The position numbers were made by a program, and so were the translations under genes. The notes under the pieces were generated by a model. It searched no databases and was not told where the DNA came from. It saw nothing but the letters and a program-made list of their open reading frames with translations. From an uncultured Bacteroidales bacterium (GTDB taxonomy: Bacteria; Bacteroidota; Bacteroidia; Bacteroidales; Bacteroidaceae): a stretch of 64,000 nucleotides of DNA. Below are positions 8,587 through 16,260 of this stretch, piece after piece (position 1 is the first letter of the stretch; the number at the start of each line of letters is the position of its first letter). Location of the stretch: contig CADAJS010000018.1 of assembly GCA_902788315.1 (NCBI GenBank), positions 1 through 64,000 of the forward strand, written 5' to 3'.

Positions 8587-8594
8587 CAAAGTTA
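8587..8594 (-). promoter_or_regulatory. -7 element TAACTTTG for the kinase gene
   Basis: The minus strand reads TAACTTTG, a full match to TAnnTTTG, 41 nt before the start at 8545. The nearest TTTG upstream is only 12 nt away, so the -33 part is poor. Confidence 0.5.
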
Positions 8595-8719
8595 CGGCTT
8601 TTTTCCCAAACGGCTATAGAAAAAGGTGAAGAATCTGCCAAAAACGCTTCTTTCAGCCCGTGACATAGGGGAGGGAGGGCAGCGCCGCCATGCCGATGCA
8701 ACAGCGTGAGGGGAATCCA

Positions 8720-8807
8720 GTGGCATGCCACGGCAAGATTGGTGGAGTGCCACGGTAAGTTTGGTGGAGTGCCACGGCAAGTTTGGTGGCATGCCACGGC
8801 AAGACTA
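8720..8807. repeat. Four tandem 22-bp palindromic units
   Basis: Four head-to-tail units of exactly 22 bp start at 8720, 8742, 8764 and 8786. Units 1 and 4 begin GTGGCATGCCAC (perfect 12-bp palindrome) and units 2 and 3 begin GTGGAGTGCCAC. All continue CGG(C/T)AAG. The 22-bp period equals that of the unrelated-sequence arrays at 1, 16095, 36334 and 57006. The array lies between the C10 protease gene and the promoter of the kinase gene. Confidence 0.9.
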
Positions 8808-8824
8808 TCGTGCGGCGCTGTGGT

Positions 8825-8864
8825 CTGCAGCGTGAGCAGGCAGAGAAGGAAAAGGAGGGTGGTT
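8825..8864 (-). pseudogene. 40-bp exact copy of the C10 protease signal-peptide sequence
   Basis: 8825-8864 is identical to 10058-10097, which encodes TTLLFLLCLLTLQ in the C10 protease gene just upstream. A frame starting at 8878 reads MRHHSTTLLFLLCLLTLQ and then runs through the 22-bp repeats into the kinase promoter, giving an implausible 107-residue product. It is best read as a duplicated gene fragment, perhaps the relic of a second secreted gene. The ATG at 8878 lies 24 nt after the protease stop. Confidence 0.65.
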
Positions 8865-8902
8865 GAGTGATGTCGCATGGATTATAGTGTTTGTGGAAAG
8901 GG

Positions 8903-10105
8903 TTATTTCTTGGGTTGAATGCCCACGATGGCACTGTGGATGAGTGTGGCACCGCTGAGCGGTTCGCCGGGAACAATGGTGCGGAACCAGCCGTTGCTCA
9001 CCCCGCTCCACCCGAGGTTGAAGTGGAGGAACTCGTCGAAGATGCCGTCGCAGACGAAGATGTGGTTGTTGTCGCACAGGATGCAGGGACGACCCGCTCT
9101 CACCTCGCAGCGCACCTGCTCGACAAGCTCACCTTCCGTCCCCTTGTGAATGAAACGCGCGGAGTCGGCGTATGCGAAATGTTCCGTGAGGGCGGGGCGG
9201 TAATAGCGCATCAACGTGGACGTGCCCTTGGGTCCGTAGGAGGAGCGCAGGGCAAGGCCGCACATCTTGACCAGCCCAGCGATGGCCGCCGTGTCGCGGT
9301 CGGTGCGCGAATAGTGGTCTTTCATCTTGTTCCATCGGATGGGGATGCCTTCGAGGCTGACATCCACATGGTGTCCGTCCTGCGTGTCATAGCTGCATGT
9401 GCCTCGGGCCGCATCCGGATGGCGGTAGAAGAACATCACCTGAGCCAGCGCGACGGCTCCGCATCCGCTCAGGTACGGCTCCGTCTGCCACGGATAGAGG
9501 CCGGTGACGGGAAACTGCCCCCAGGCAATGGAGCGGAGCAGAGGGATGATGCGGTCTGCGGGACAGACCTTTCGGAGGGACGTTTCGGCAGGGAGACTGT
9601 CGCGGCTCATCAGGAGCAGCGTGCTGTCGTATGCCTCCACCATCTTCATAAAGGGCTGGGGATGGGACACAGAGCCGTAGCGCCCGCCGATGGTGAACGC
9701 CAGCACACGTGGCTCGACAAGGTGGGCACACGACTGACGCACCACGAGGAAGAATTTGGTTCCGTATTTGTCATGCAGGAAAGCGATGCGCTCTGAGACG
9801 GCATCGCCGCGCAGTCCGAGTAACATCTGGTTGGAGCCTCGCTCTCGCACGAAATCCTGCAGATAGTGGGTCAGCTCCTGCTGCTCTTCTTGGGGCAGCC
9901 GCTGCCACTTATGCTCGGGTTCCTCGTCCGCCTCCTTCTGCTTGTTCTTCTTCTCCTTCTTCGATTTGGTGCTGTGCGGTGCGCTGGCTTCGCTCGCTTC
10001 GGCTTGCTGGTCGGTGTCGAAGATGACAGGGCGAGACAAGCGCCCGCCGGCATGAGCCTGCAGCGTGAGCAGGCAGAGAAGGAAAAGGAGGGTGGTTCGG
10101 TTCAT
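8903..10105 (-). CDS. Secreted C10 family cysteine protease (streptopain-like)
   Basis: 400 residues. The signal peptide (MNRTTLLFLLCLLTLQAHA) is followed by a Lys/Glu-rich stretch (about 45-70), a propeptide-like region and a C10 protease domain (about 185-400). Catalytic Cys215 sits in SGCGAVALAQVM and His348 in CDNNHIFVCDG. FLHFNLGWSGVSNGWF (about 359-374) holds the usual Asn/Trp motif of the active site. Such enzymes are made as zymogens, exported and self-processed; in Bacteroidales they act on host or bacterial proteins, and the target here is unknown. The ATG overlaps the stop of the upstream lipoprotein gene (ATGA), so translation is probably coupled. It is the last gene of the tight set that starts at 15762. 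A 40-bp copy of its signal-peptide sequence lies downstream at 8825. Confidence 0.88.
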   Translation of the reverse strand: MNRTTLLFLLCLLTLQAHAGGRLSRPVIFDTDQQAEASEASAPHSTKSKKEKKNKQKEADEEPEHKWQRLPQEEQQELTHYLQDFVRERGSNQMLLGLRGDAVSERIAFLHDKYGTKFFLVVRQSCAHLVEPRVLAFTIGGRYGSVSHPQPFMKMVEAYDSTLLLMSRDSLPAETSLRKVCPADRIIPLLRSIAWGQFPVTGLYPWQTEPYLSGCGAVALAQVMFFYRHPDAARGTCSYDTQDGHHVDVSLEGIPIRWNKMKDHYSRTDRDTAAIAGLVKMCGLALRSSYGPKGTSTLMRYYRPALTEHFAYADSARFIHKGTEGELVEQVRCEVRAGRPCILCDNNHIFVCDGIFDEFLHFNLGWSGVSNGWFRTIVPGEPLSGATLIHSAIVGIQPKK

Positions 10106-10734
10106 CGTGTCATGTTTTTAGTCGTTTGTCCGGCCTTTCTTTGGGCGTCGGCCTTTTGCTGGAGCAGCGAGTCCATTTGGCGGCGCTCCTCGTCATACGC
10201 GTGATTGTACATCGTCTTCATCTGTTCTATGCCGACGTGGAAGAAGGAATCGGCGTTGAATCCTTCCCCGGCCATTTCCTGCATGGCGGCTAGCGTGATG
10301 CTGTCCTGCGGGCTTTTCGCATATTGTTCAGCCTCGGCCATTGCTTCGTTCAGTGTGGTCTTTCCCGCCAGTGCTGCCTGGAGAGCGCGGTTGAATGCAT
10401 TGTTGGCCGTGGGCTCCACGTGCATGATGGAGTCGTACATCTCGTACATGTGGAGGAAGACGCGCTGGCGCGCCACGGTGTCGCCCATGAGTTCGTAGGC
10501 CATGGCGCGGTACATGTACCATTCAGGCACGTGGGGCCGCAGGGCGATGAGCGAGTCAATGAGCCTCATGCCGTCCTCCAGGCTGTCGTTGGCCAGCTTG
10601 AACATCACCCTGTGGCTGATTTCGAGTGCCGCGCGTTTCGCTTCGATTTCCTGCGCATCCTTCTTCGCAGTGCCGGAAATGCATGCGGCAATAAGCATCG
10701 CTCCTGCCGCCATCGTAATCAAGAAATGTCTCAT
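10102..10734 (-). CDS. Helical lipoprotein, possible TPR
   Basis: The open frame extends to 11016, but MRHFLITMAAGAMLIAACIS at 10734 is a lipoprotein signal (lipobox IAAC), so this start is used; it gives 210 residues. The mature protein is almost wholly alpha-helical and charged, with a TPR-like helix pair (PEWYMYRAMAYELMGDTVARQRVF) and a C-terminal coiled region rich in Glu, Gln and Lys. It has no catalytic motif. It lies 41 bp after the 3-helix membrane protein gene and overlaps the C10 protease gene by 4 bp. A role as chaperone, inhibitor or anchor for the protease is an inference from coupling only. Confidence 0.8.
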   Translation of the reverse strand: MRHFLITMAAGAMLIAACISGTAKKDAQEIEAKRAALEISHRVMFKLANDSLEDGMRLIDSLIALRPHVPEWYMYRAMAYELMGDTVARQRVFLHMYEMYDSIMHVEPTANNAFNRALQAALAGKTTLNEAMAEAEQYAKSPQDSITLAAMQEMAGEGFNADSFFHVGIEQMKTMYNHAYDEERRQMDSLLQQKADAQRKAGQTTKNMTR

Positions 10735-10775
10735 CTGTCGTGAACTTAAATGATAGTCTGGGGGCTGGGTGAGCC

Positions 10776-11501
10776 TCACCTCATCCATCCCTCCATGGAA
10801 TATATTTTCTCCATGAGTTTGTGCTCCTTGCCGCCCTTGGGGCGATGCCACACCTCGACCCGCACAGCATAATAGTCGCCCCAGTCGCCCTCGTAGATGG
10901 TGAACTTCTGACGGTTCACGATGCGGGAGAAGATCTCGGAAGTCTCCACTGGGCAGCAACTGGCCTTGCGCAGACGCTGCTTGGAGAGGGCGATGTTCTC
11001 CGTCGCCTCGTAGCACCGCAGGTACACCTCGCCCGCCGGGAGCGGTGGCGCATAGAGCGTGTATTTATAGATACCACCCTCCGTGCCTCGGTATATCTGC
11101 AGCCAGCTGGCGGTGTCGGCTGGACTTGGCTCCTGGGCCGGGATGCTGTCCTCGGGCAGCACATTGTTGCATACCATTCCCTCGGGTATCGGGTGGTCAA
11201 CGCCGAAGCGGGTGGGGGCAGATTGCGCTGCCATGCCTATGAATACGACCGTGAAGGCCATCACCGCACCTGGGATGAGCGATAGCAGGAACTGAAAGTA
11301 CTTGTCGTGCCGCAGCAGATTCACCTGCGCCACGATGTAGAGGACGAGCAGCAGGAAATAGGCATCGCTCCACAGGCCTTCCTCCCTCGAGTAGTACCCG
11401 GACATCAGGTGAAAGATGCGGTAGGCACAGAAAAGGAAGAGCGGTGGAATCACGAACCAGAGGCGGGTGACCCACCGCAAGGCCAGGCGGACGTATTTCA
11501 T
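10776..11501 (-). CDS. Inner-membrane protein with three N-terminal helices
   Basis: 241 residues, family not recognised. Hydrophobic segments lie at about 13-31 (LWFVIPPLFLFCAYRIF), 45-60 (AYFLLLVLYIVAQVNLL) and 68-90 (FQFLLSLIPGAVMAFTVVF). The remaining 150 residues are soluble, probably extracytoplasmic, with Cys pairs (VCNN, RCYE, ASCCPVE) and beta-rich stretches (FTIYEGDWGDYYAVRVEVWH). It sits 11 bp after the esterase gene and before the TPR-like lipoprotein gene, within the same minus-strand set. Function is unknown. Confidence 0.8.
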   Translation of the reverse strand: MKYVRLALRWVTRLWFVIPPLFLFCAYRIFHLMSGYYSREEGLWSDAYFLLLVLYIVAQVNLLRHDKYFQFLLSLIPGAVMAFTVVFIGMAAQSAPTRFGVDHPIPEGMVCNNVLPEDSIPAQEPSPADTASWLQIYRGTEGGIYKYTLYAPPLPAGEVYLRCYEATENIALSKQRLRKASCCPVETSEIFSRIVNRQKFTIYEGDWGDYYAVRVEVWHRPKGGKEHKLMEKIYSMEGWMR

Positions 11502-11512
11502 AGGTTGCTAAA

Positions 11513-12373
11513 TCACTTCACGTACTGGCTGAAGAAGTTCCACACCTCCTGGCCCGTGTCGATATCGTCGGTATGCCATGTGTGTCCGGCACCGATCACT
11601 TCATAGAGCCACACGTCGCAGCCCGTCGAGCTGCCAGTGAAGCGGTGCTTGATGATGGGGTGTCCCTGGCTTCCGCGCAGGCTCTCCACGCGCTCCGTCT
11701 CCTCGTGGGTGCAACGGTTCTTGGCCACCCAGTAGCCCACGGCCAGCGGCACGGGCATGTAGGCACCCCATCCGCCTTCGTCCTTCAGGTCGCCGCCCCA
11801 CTCCGAGGTGTGGTCCTTCGTGCCGTGAACCTCCATGAGGGGGATGGGACGTGTGGCTTCCAGTTCGCGATACATCCACTCCATCGTCAGTCCGGCGATG
11901 GGAGCCACGGCCTTGAACGTCTGCTGCTTGCTGTAGGCCATCAGGTAGCACATCTCGCCGCCGTTGGACATACCCGTCATGAAGGTGTTCTCGCGGCTCA
12001 GGTGATACTTTTTCTGGACGTATCGTGCCATACGGCAGAGCGATTTTACGTCGTCAATCTTCCATCCCTTCTGGAAGGGGTAGCCTACGTTCCAGCTTGT
12101 CTTGCCCTTCAGGTCGGGCAGGCCCTGCGGGATGCACACGCCGAAGCCATGCTTGTCGGCCACGTGGATGAGCGGATTCTCGCGCCAGATCTTGCCGCTG
12201 TAGCCGTGCAGGACGAATACGAGCGGAGCGTCGGCCTTGAGCCCTGCGGGCAGATACATCACGAACTTGCGCATGTGGCCTTGCACCTTGACGGAGTCTT
12301 CCACGTAGCTCTGAGCCCACGCCATGCTGCACAGCGACAAGCCGAGCAGCAAAGAAATCATTTTTCTCTTCAT
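11513..12373 (-). CDS. Secreted alpha/beta-hydrolase esterase (PHB depolymerase/CE1-like)
   Basis: 286 residues with signal peptide MKRKMISLLLGLSLCSMAWA. The fold and motifs match the LpqC/PHB-depolymerase group, which includes feruloyl and acetyl esterases: oxyanion region VFVLHGYSG, nucleophile Ser136 in TGMSNGGE, likely acid Asp187 in EVHGTKDH, and His264 in GAGHTWH. Expected to hydrolyse ester bonds of glycan decorations in the periplasm or outside the cell. It is fourth from the end of the run from 15762 to 8903, with 27 bp to the gene upstream and 11 bp to the one downstream. The substrate is not predictable from sequence alone. Confidence 0.85.
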   Translation of the reverse strand: MKRKMISLLLGLSLCSMAWAQSYVEDSVKVQGHMRKFVMYLPAGLKADAPLVFVLHGYSGKIWRENPLIHVADKHGFGVCIPQGLPDLKGKTSWNVGYPFQKGWKIDDVKSLCRMARYVQKKYHLSRENTFMTGMSNGGEMCYLMAYSKQQTFKAVAPIAGLTMEWMYRELEATRPIPLMEVHGTKDHTSEWGGDLKDEGGWGAYMPVPLAVGYWVAKNRCTHEETERVESLRGSQGHPIIKHRFTGSSTGCDVWLYEVIGAGHTWHTDDIDTGQEVWNFFSQYVK

Positions 12374-12400
12374 AGTTGTTTGTGTAATTAAATTTGGTTG

Positions 12401-14659
12401 TTAAAGGTTATATGTGTTATTGACTTTTTCCTTAGCTTGTTGCCCTCGGAACATGATGGGTATGTTGAATCGGCTCTTGACGGGCTTGCCTGCCAGCGTG
12501 GCCGGTTTCCATCGAGGCATGAGGCCGACGAGGCGCAGGGCTTCCTCCTCCGCCTCCATTTCGCTTTGTTCATAGACGGTGTTGCGGCTCTCCTCGTCCA
12601 GTGTCTTTATCGGCGAGTTGTCGTTCTGGTATAAGTTGGTGTGTACTGCCTGTGCCCCACTGATTGTCCCGTCCACATCCACGATGAAGGAGACGATGAC
12701 GCGTGCATAGAGGCCCCATGTCTCCAGCAGCTCGGGCATCTGGGCATTCTCCTGCAGGAAGCGTAGGCAGGCCGCGTCGCCGCCCGGGAACTGCGCCGGC
12801 TCTTCGGCGACTCCGCTCCAAACGTCGTCCGGCTCCTTGCTCTGCTGTTTCGGCTTCATCTGCGCCTTTTCCTGCGTGTTATAATAGTACATCCAGTGCA
12901 TCTTGTCAGCACGCACATAGCATTCCTTTCCGTTCACGAAGGTCTTGAACCAACCCTGTGCGTAGCCCAGACAGTCGGCATACGCCTTGGCACTCTTGGC
13001 AAAGACTACGGTGTCTGTCACGGGGCTGCCCATGGAGGGATGCTCGTGGAACAGCACGGTGTCACTCTCCTCCGGGAAGAGGCGGCCCTGTCCCTTATAG
13101 GCGCTGCGCACCTGAGTGGTGACGCTGTCGGCCGGCACGTTGAAGACTTTCTTGACATATCGCAGCTTGTACTGGTCTTTCTCTCGTCCGATGACGCGGC
13201 CAAGCATACTGCTGTTAGGACCAAAGGCCACCTCGAAGGACACGGGTCGAATGTTGCCTCGGTCCATGTCGTTTATCAGTACGCGCCCGTCGATGAGGTC
13301 GGCCTTGACATAGGCGACGTACAGGTCGCCGCCGTCAAGATACTTCACACTGTACGTATAGGGTTCTCCGGGCACGATGTCTATGAGCATGCGCTCGTCC
13401 CGGACCGTCACTTGCTGCTTCCGCTCGCTGTCGAAGGCCCACCACCGCTGTACGCCCTTTGGCGGTGAGGTCAGCTTCTTCCAGAACTTGGGTGTCGAGT
13501 GCTTCTGCACGAACGCCTCGTCCTGGAACTTCCATTGGTGCCCGGCGGCGTTCTGCTTCAGCGGTGTGTATAGCTCGCGCAGGAAGTCCGCTACGCGTGT
13601 CTGTCGCTCGGGACGATGGTCTTCGAGCCACTCCAGGTCGGTGATGATGGGGTTGCCGTTGTTGTAGTCCAGGGCGATGCGCAGCACGGTGACGATGTCG
13701 GGGCGCGTATTGCGGTTCTCCTTCCGGCTGCGCAGGCTCACCAGGAACTCATCTTTCCGTCCCTGATAGCTGTGTATATCGTTCAGCTCGGCGCTCCAAT
13801 AGGTGTCCTCGCCGGGCAGGATGCCGGCCAGCTGTTCCCAGTTGTATTCGCGGAGGGGGGCTTCGGTCTTTTCCCAATCCGTGTGGTCGGCCAGTCTTTC
13901 CCTTAGCTGCAGTGACGTATGGCGCGCGAGCCAGAAGGAGTTCTGCAACTGATAGTAGCCCGTAATGCCATAGATGTCGCGCAGGAAGTCGGTGTTCGAG
14001 GCGTATGGCAGATCGTCATGGAAGACTTCTCTGTCGTCGGGCCCGTGTTCGTGGTGCGAGTAGGCCGGGTAGGTCTCTGGAGTGTCGTGCAGAATACGTC
14101 CCTGTGGGCTTATGCGAATTCTTGTGCGGCGGCAGAGATACCTGCCTTGCTCAAGGTCTATGTTATAGCCTGTATTCATGTATTCTCTCACGTGGAACGA
14201 GAGGGTGTCGCCCATCTTACCGGCCAGTTCGGGGAGACGCACGATGACATCCTCACCGTCGGCGAATTCGTATCGCTCGCGAGCGCAGACGTATTGGTCA
14301 ATGGGCTGTCCTTGGGCTGTGAAAGTGCATAGCAGATAGTCCTCGCACCCTTCGCGCAGGCTGTCGATTCGGGTTAGGAAGAAGGCCGTGTAGCCCTTGA
14401 AGTGAACGCGGTTGCCGGGCATGTAGGTAAAACCCTCTTGGAGAGGTAGCCGCAGCACGTCGTGGACCAGGAAGGCATCTAATGGTGTCTTGTTATAGTG
14501 GTTCTCGAAGGTCATGCCCGTAATGCCGGTCTCACTGGGCCACTGGCGGAAACATTCCGTCAGTGCTTGATACCCAGAGTGGGTAGCTTGGGCAGTGGCA
14601 TTCTTCTGACACCCCAGCGCGAGGGGCAGAATCAGGAACAGTAAGAAGCGTCTCATCAT
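12401..14659 (-). CDS. Large lipoprotein with TonB-type C-terminal domain
   Basis: 752 residues. The N-terminus is a lipoprotein signal (MMRRFLLFLILPLALGCQKN, lipobox ALGC). The first 600 residues are not recognised; they are rich in Tyr, Arg, Asp and Glu, with no repeats or membrane helices. The last 120 or so residues (EEPAQFPGGDAACLRFLQEN..., GLYARVIVSFIVDVDGTISG..., LMPRWKPATLAGKPVKSRFNIPIMF) match the TonB C-terminal domain of Bacteroidota energy-transducer-like proteins. Being a lipoprotein rather than a protein with an N-terminal helix and Pro-rich spacer, it is not a classical TonB. It lies 26 bp after the regulator gene and may couple envelope signals to it. Confidence 0.75.
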   Translation of the reverse strand: MMRRFLLFLILPLALGCQKNATAQATHSGYQALTECFRQWPSETGITGMTFENHYNKTPLDAFLVHDVLRLPLQEGFTYMPGNRVHFKGYTAFFLTRIDSLREGCEDYLLCTFTAQGQPIDQYVCARERYEFADGEDVIVRLPELAGKMGDTLSFHVREYMNTGYNIDLEQGRYLCRRTRIRISPQGRILHDTPETYPAYSHHEHGPDDREVFHDDLPYASNTDFLRDIYGITGYYQLQNSFWLARHTSLQLRERLADHTDWEKTEAPLREYNWEQLAGILPGEDTYWSAELNDIHSYQGRKDEFLVSLRSRKENRNTRPDIVTVLRIALDYNNGNPIITDLEWLEDHRPERQTRVADFLRELYTPLKQNAAGHQWKFQDEAFVQKHSTPKFWKKLTSPPKGVQRWWAFDSERKQQVTVRDERMLIDIVPGEPYTYSVKYLDGGDLYVAYVKADLIDGRVLINDMDRGNIRPVSFEVAFGPNSSMLGRVIGREKDQYKLRYVKKVFNVPADSVTTQVRSAYKGQGRLFPEESDTVLFHEHPSMGSPVTDTVVFAKSAKAYADCLGYAQGWFKTFVNGKECYVRADKMHWMYYYNTQEKAQMKPKQQSKEPDDVWSGVAEEPAQFPGGDAACLRFLQENAQMPELLETWGLYARVIVSFIVDVDGTISGAQAVHTNLYQNDNSPIKTLDEESRNTVYEQSEMEAEEEALRLVGLMPRWKPATLAGKPVKSRFNIPIMFRGQQAKEKVNNTYNL

Positions 14660-14685
14660 GTCGAATATATTAAATGTCTCAAATA

Positions 14686-15762
14686 TCAGAAGGTGGTGAG
14701 GAAGCGGCGCAGCGATACGGCGGGGTCTGTGAGTCCCAGTCGCGCTTTGTAGTCGAAGAGCCGCTGCTTCATCGATGCCTCGCTAATCGAATAGACGTTT
14801 GTCAGTTCGTGGTTCGTGAGGCCCAGGCGTACGAGCATGCAGAAGCGCACTTCCTTTTCGGTCAGCTGTGGATAGCTGTTCCGCAGGCGGGTGGAGAAGC
14901 CGTCGTAGGCCTCGTCGAGCACCAGCTCCAGGTCGGCCCAGTCATCGGCGGAAAGCGTGATGCGGCGGTCGGCACGTCGCTCCTCGTCCAGGCGCTTCAT
15001 CAGGTCGATGCGGCTGAGCAGCTGCTTGCGTAGCAACGTTATCTGGCTCTGCTGCGATGCCTGCCGCTCCTGCTCGTAGCGCAGCTGGCGCCGGGCTGCG
15101 GTGATGCGTGTGCGATGGATGGTCAGGGCAGCCACCAGGCATGTGAGCAGCACCAGCAAGAGCGAGAAACCCACCCAGATATACATCGACGTGCGGTGGC
15201 GCAGGCGTTCCGTCTCCATCAGCATGCGCTCGCGCTCCTGCATCGTCTGCCGATAGATGGTCTCCAGGCAGTGGATGGCCGAGTCGGAGTAGAGGCGCGT
15301 GTAGCGCTGGTCGGCCTGTGTGCTGGCCATCCACATCAGCAGTCGATATGCCTGGTAACGTGTCACCTCCGTGCCCCTCATGGTTAGCGAGAGGGCCAGT
15401 CTCTCGGCACGCTCGAGCGAGTCGTTCCTCATGAATGCCTCGGCCAGCAGGAGTGTCTGCTCCTCGCTGCAGCGGGGTGTGGCTTCCCAGGCCAACTTGG
15501 CATAGGCCAGTGCCGTGGAGTGGCGTCCCTGTCCGAGGCAACGGCGTGCGGCGGCCCAGTAGGCCTCGGTCAGCTGTTCGGGCTGGTCGGCATCGTCCGG
15601 CTCCAGTCTTTCCCCTATGGGAAGTGGCACCTCCGCAAGCGCCGTATCGCCTCCTGGTGGCGGTATGCCGATGGTCGATGGCTGGCACCCTGCCTGCGAC
15701 AGGATGACAGACAGCAGCAACAACCACTGTGCCAGGCGAAGCATACCGTTCGGGTGCATCAT
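14686..15762 (-). CDS. Membrane-anchored TPR regulator with C-terminal HTH
   Basis: The frame opens at 15783, but its promoter box covers that codon, so MMHPNGMLRL at 15762 (or the next ATG at 15759) is the likely start, giving about 358 residues. Layout: lipoprotein signal (LLLLSVILSQAGC), TPR-like periplasmic helices (about 60-170), transmembrane segment (YIWVGFSLLLVLLTCLVAAL), long coiled coil (ARRQLRYEQERQASQQSQITLL), then a LuxR-like HTH (YPQLTEKEVRFCMLVRLGLTNHELTNVYSISEASMKQRLFDYK). It resembles the regulator at 1003 in design but not closely in sequence. It is the first gene of the probable operon that ends with the C10 protease, so autoregulation of that set is plausible. Confidence 0.82.
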   Translation of the reverse strand: MMHPNGMLRLAQWLLLLSVILSQAGCQPSTIGIPPPGGDTALAEVPLPIGERLEPDDADQPEQLTEAYWAAARRCLGQGRHSTALAYAKLAWEATPRCSEEQTLLLAEAFMRNDSLERAERLALSLTMRGTEVTRYQAYRLLMWMASTQADQRYTRLYSDSAIHCLETIYRQTMQERERMLMETERLRHRTSMYIWVGFSLLLVLLTCLVAALTIHRTRITAARRQLRYEQERQASQQSQITLLRKQLLSRIDLMKRLDEERRADRRITLSADDWADLELVLDEAYDGFSTRLRNSYPQLTEKEVRFCMLVRLGLTNHELTNVYSISEASMKQRLFDYKARLGLTDPAVSLRRFLTTF

Positions 15763-15780
15763 TCGTTTAGTTTCCGGCTG

Positions 15781-15811
15781 CAAAGTTACGGCCTTTCTGC
15801 GAGAGCAGCAA
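15781..15811 (-). promoter_or_regulatory. Promoter of the regulator-to-protease gene set
   Basis: The minus strand has CTTG (-33, 3 of 4 consensus bases) and, 20 nt later, TAACTTTG at 15788-15781 (-7, full match). It ends 18 nt before the ATG at 15762. This box rules out the upstream codon at 15783 as the start. Confidence 0.65.
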
Positions 15812-16094
15812 GGAAAGGGGGTAAGTTTTCTACATTATGCTTTCTCCCTCCTAATCCCTTTGTAATAAGGGTGTAAGTGCGATTTTAGCTTACTTTTCGA
15901 GGTAAGTTTCTGTATTTTGTCTGAGGTGGGGAATAGGGAAAATGGGTTCCGAGGGCCGTTCCGGCCCTGCGGGAGAGTTCTTTTTCCGCCCAAAGAATGG
16001 CGGGCAGGGGCGAGCAAGAAGCGGCGCTGATTTTAGGGTCTCCCGCTCGACGTTTTTTGCGGCGCTTGATACCTCAAGAACCTCACCGCTCCAC
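15812..16094. other. Intergenic DNA without recognisable feature
   Basis: Short open frames here (for example minus 15890-16123) have low-complexity Arg/Pro/Ser-rich products with no start context. A short imperfect inverted repeat with GGCCG arms (around 15954-15966) is seen. No RNA gene was recognised. Confidence 0.5.
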
Positions 16095-16150
16095 GGAGCA
16101 CGTTCCATCGGCTTCCGGAGCACGCTCCTTGGACGGATGGAGCACGCTCC
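16095..16150. repeat. Three palindromes on a 22-bp period (GGAGC-AC-GCTCC)
   Basis: GGAGCACGTTCC at 16095, GGAGCACGCTCC at 16117 and GGAGCACGCTCC at 16139 are exactly 22 bp apart. Each is two 5-nt arms around AC, the same 2-nt centre as the TTTATCAC-AC-GTGATAAA units. The linkers of 10 nt differ. Confidence 0.85.
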
Positions 16151-16186
16151 TCCAGGGCATGTTATTCAGTCCATGATATAATAACA

Positions 16187-16222
16187 CACGCGCGGCAGGG
16201 AGATGGTTCCCTGCCGCGCGTG
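16187..16222 (-). terminator. Rho-independent terminator
   Basis: A perfect 15-bp stem (CACGCGCGGCAGGGA with its complement) surrounds a 6-nt loop. On the minus strand it is followed by the T-rich TGTTATTAT, 39 nt after the stop at 16261. Confidence 0.85.
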
Positions 16223-16260
16223 GATGATGGTTGCTCCGTGCGGTGTGTGGCTGCGTGGCG

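Noticed and set aside
8720..8807. CRISPR-like array of 22-bp repeats
   Set aside because: The units are tandem without unique spacers of constant length, repeats are palindromic and short, and no cas genes are near.
8555..8878. 107-codon frame starting with a signal peptide
   Set aside because: Only the first part, copied from the protease gene, looks coding; the rest is tandem repeat and the promoter of the kinase gene. It is annotated as a fragment instead.
12401..14659. Classical TonB energy transducer
   Set aside because: It has a lipoprotein signal and a large unknown domain instead of an N-terminal membrane helix and Pro-rich spacer, with no ExbB/ExbD nearby.
15835..16123. Two small minus-strand frames in the 15.8-16.1 kb gap
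   Set aside because: Products are Arg/Pro/Ser-rich, with no start context or recognised family.
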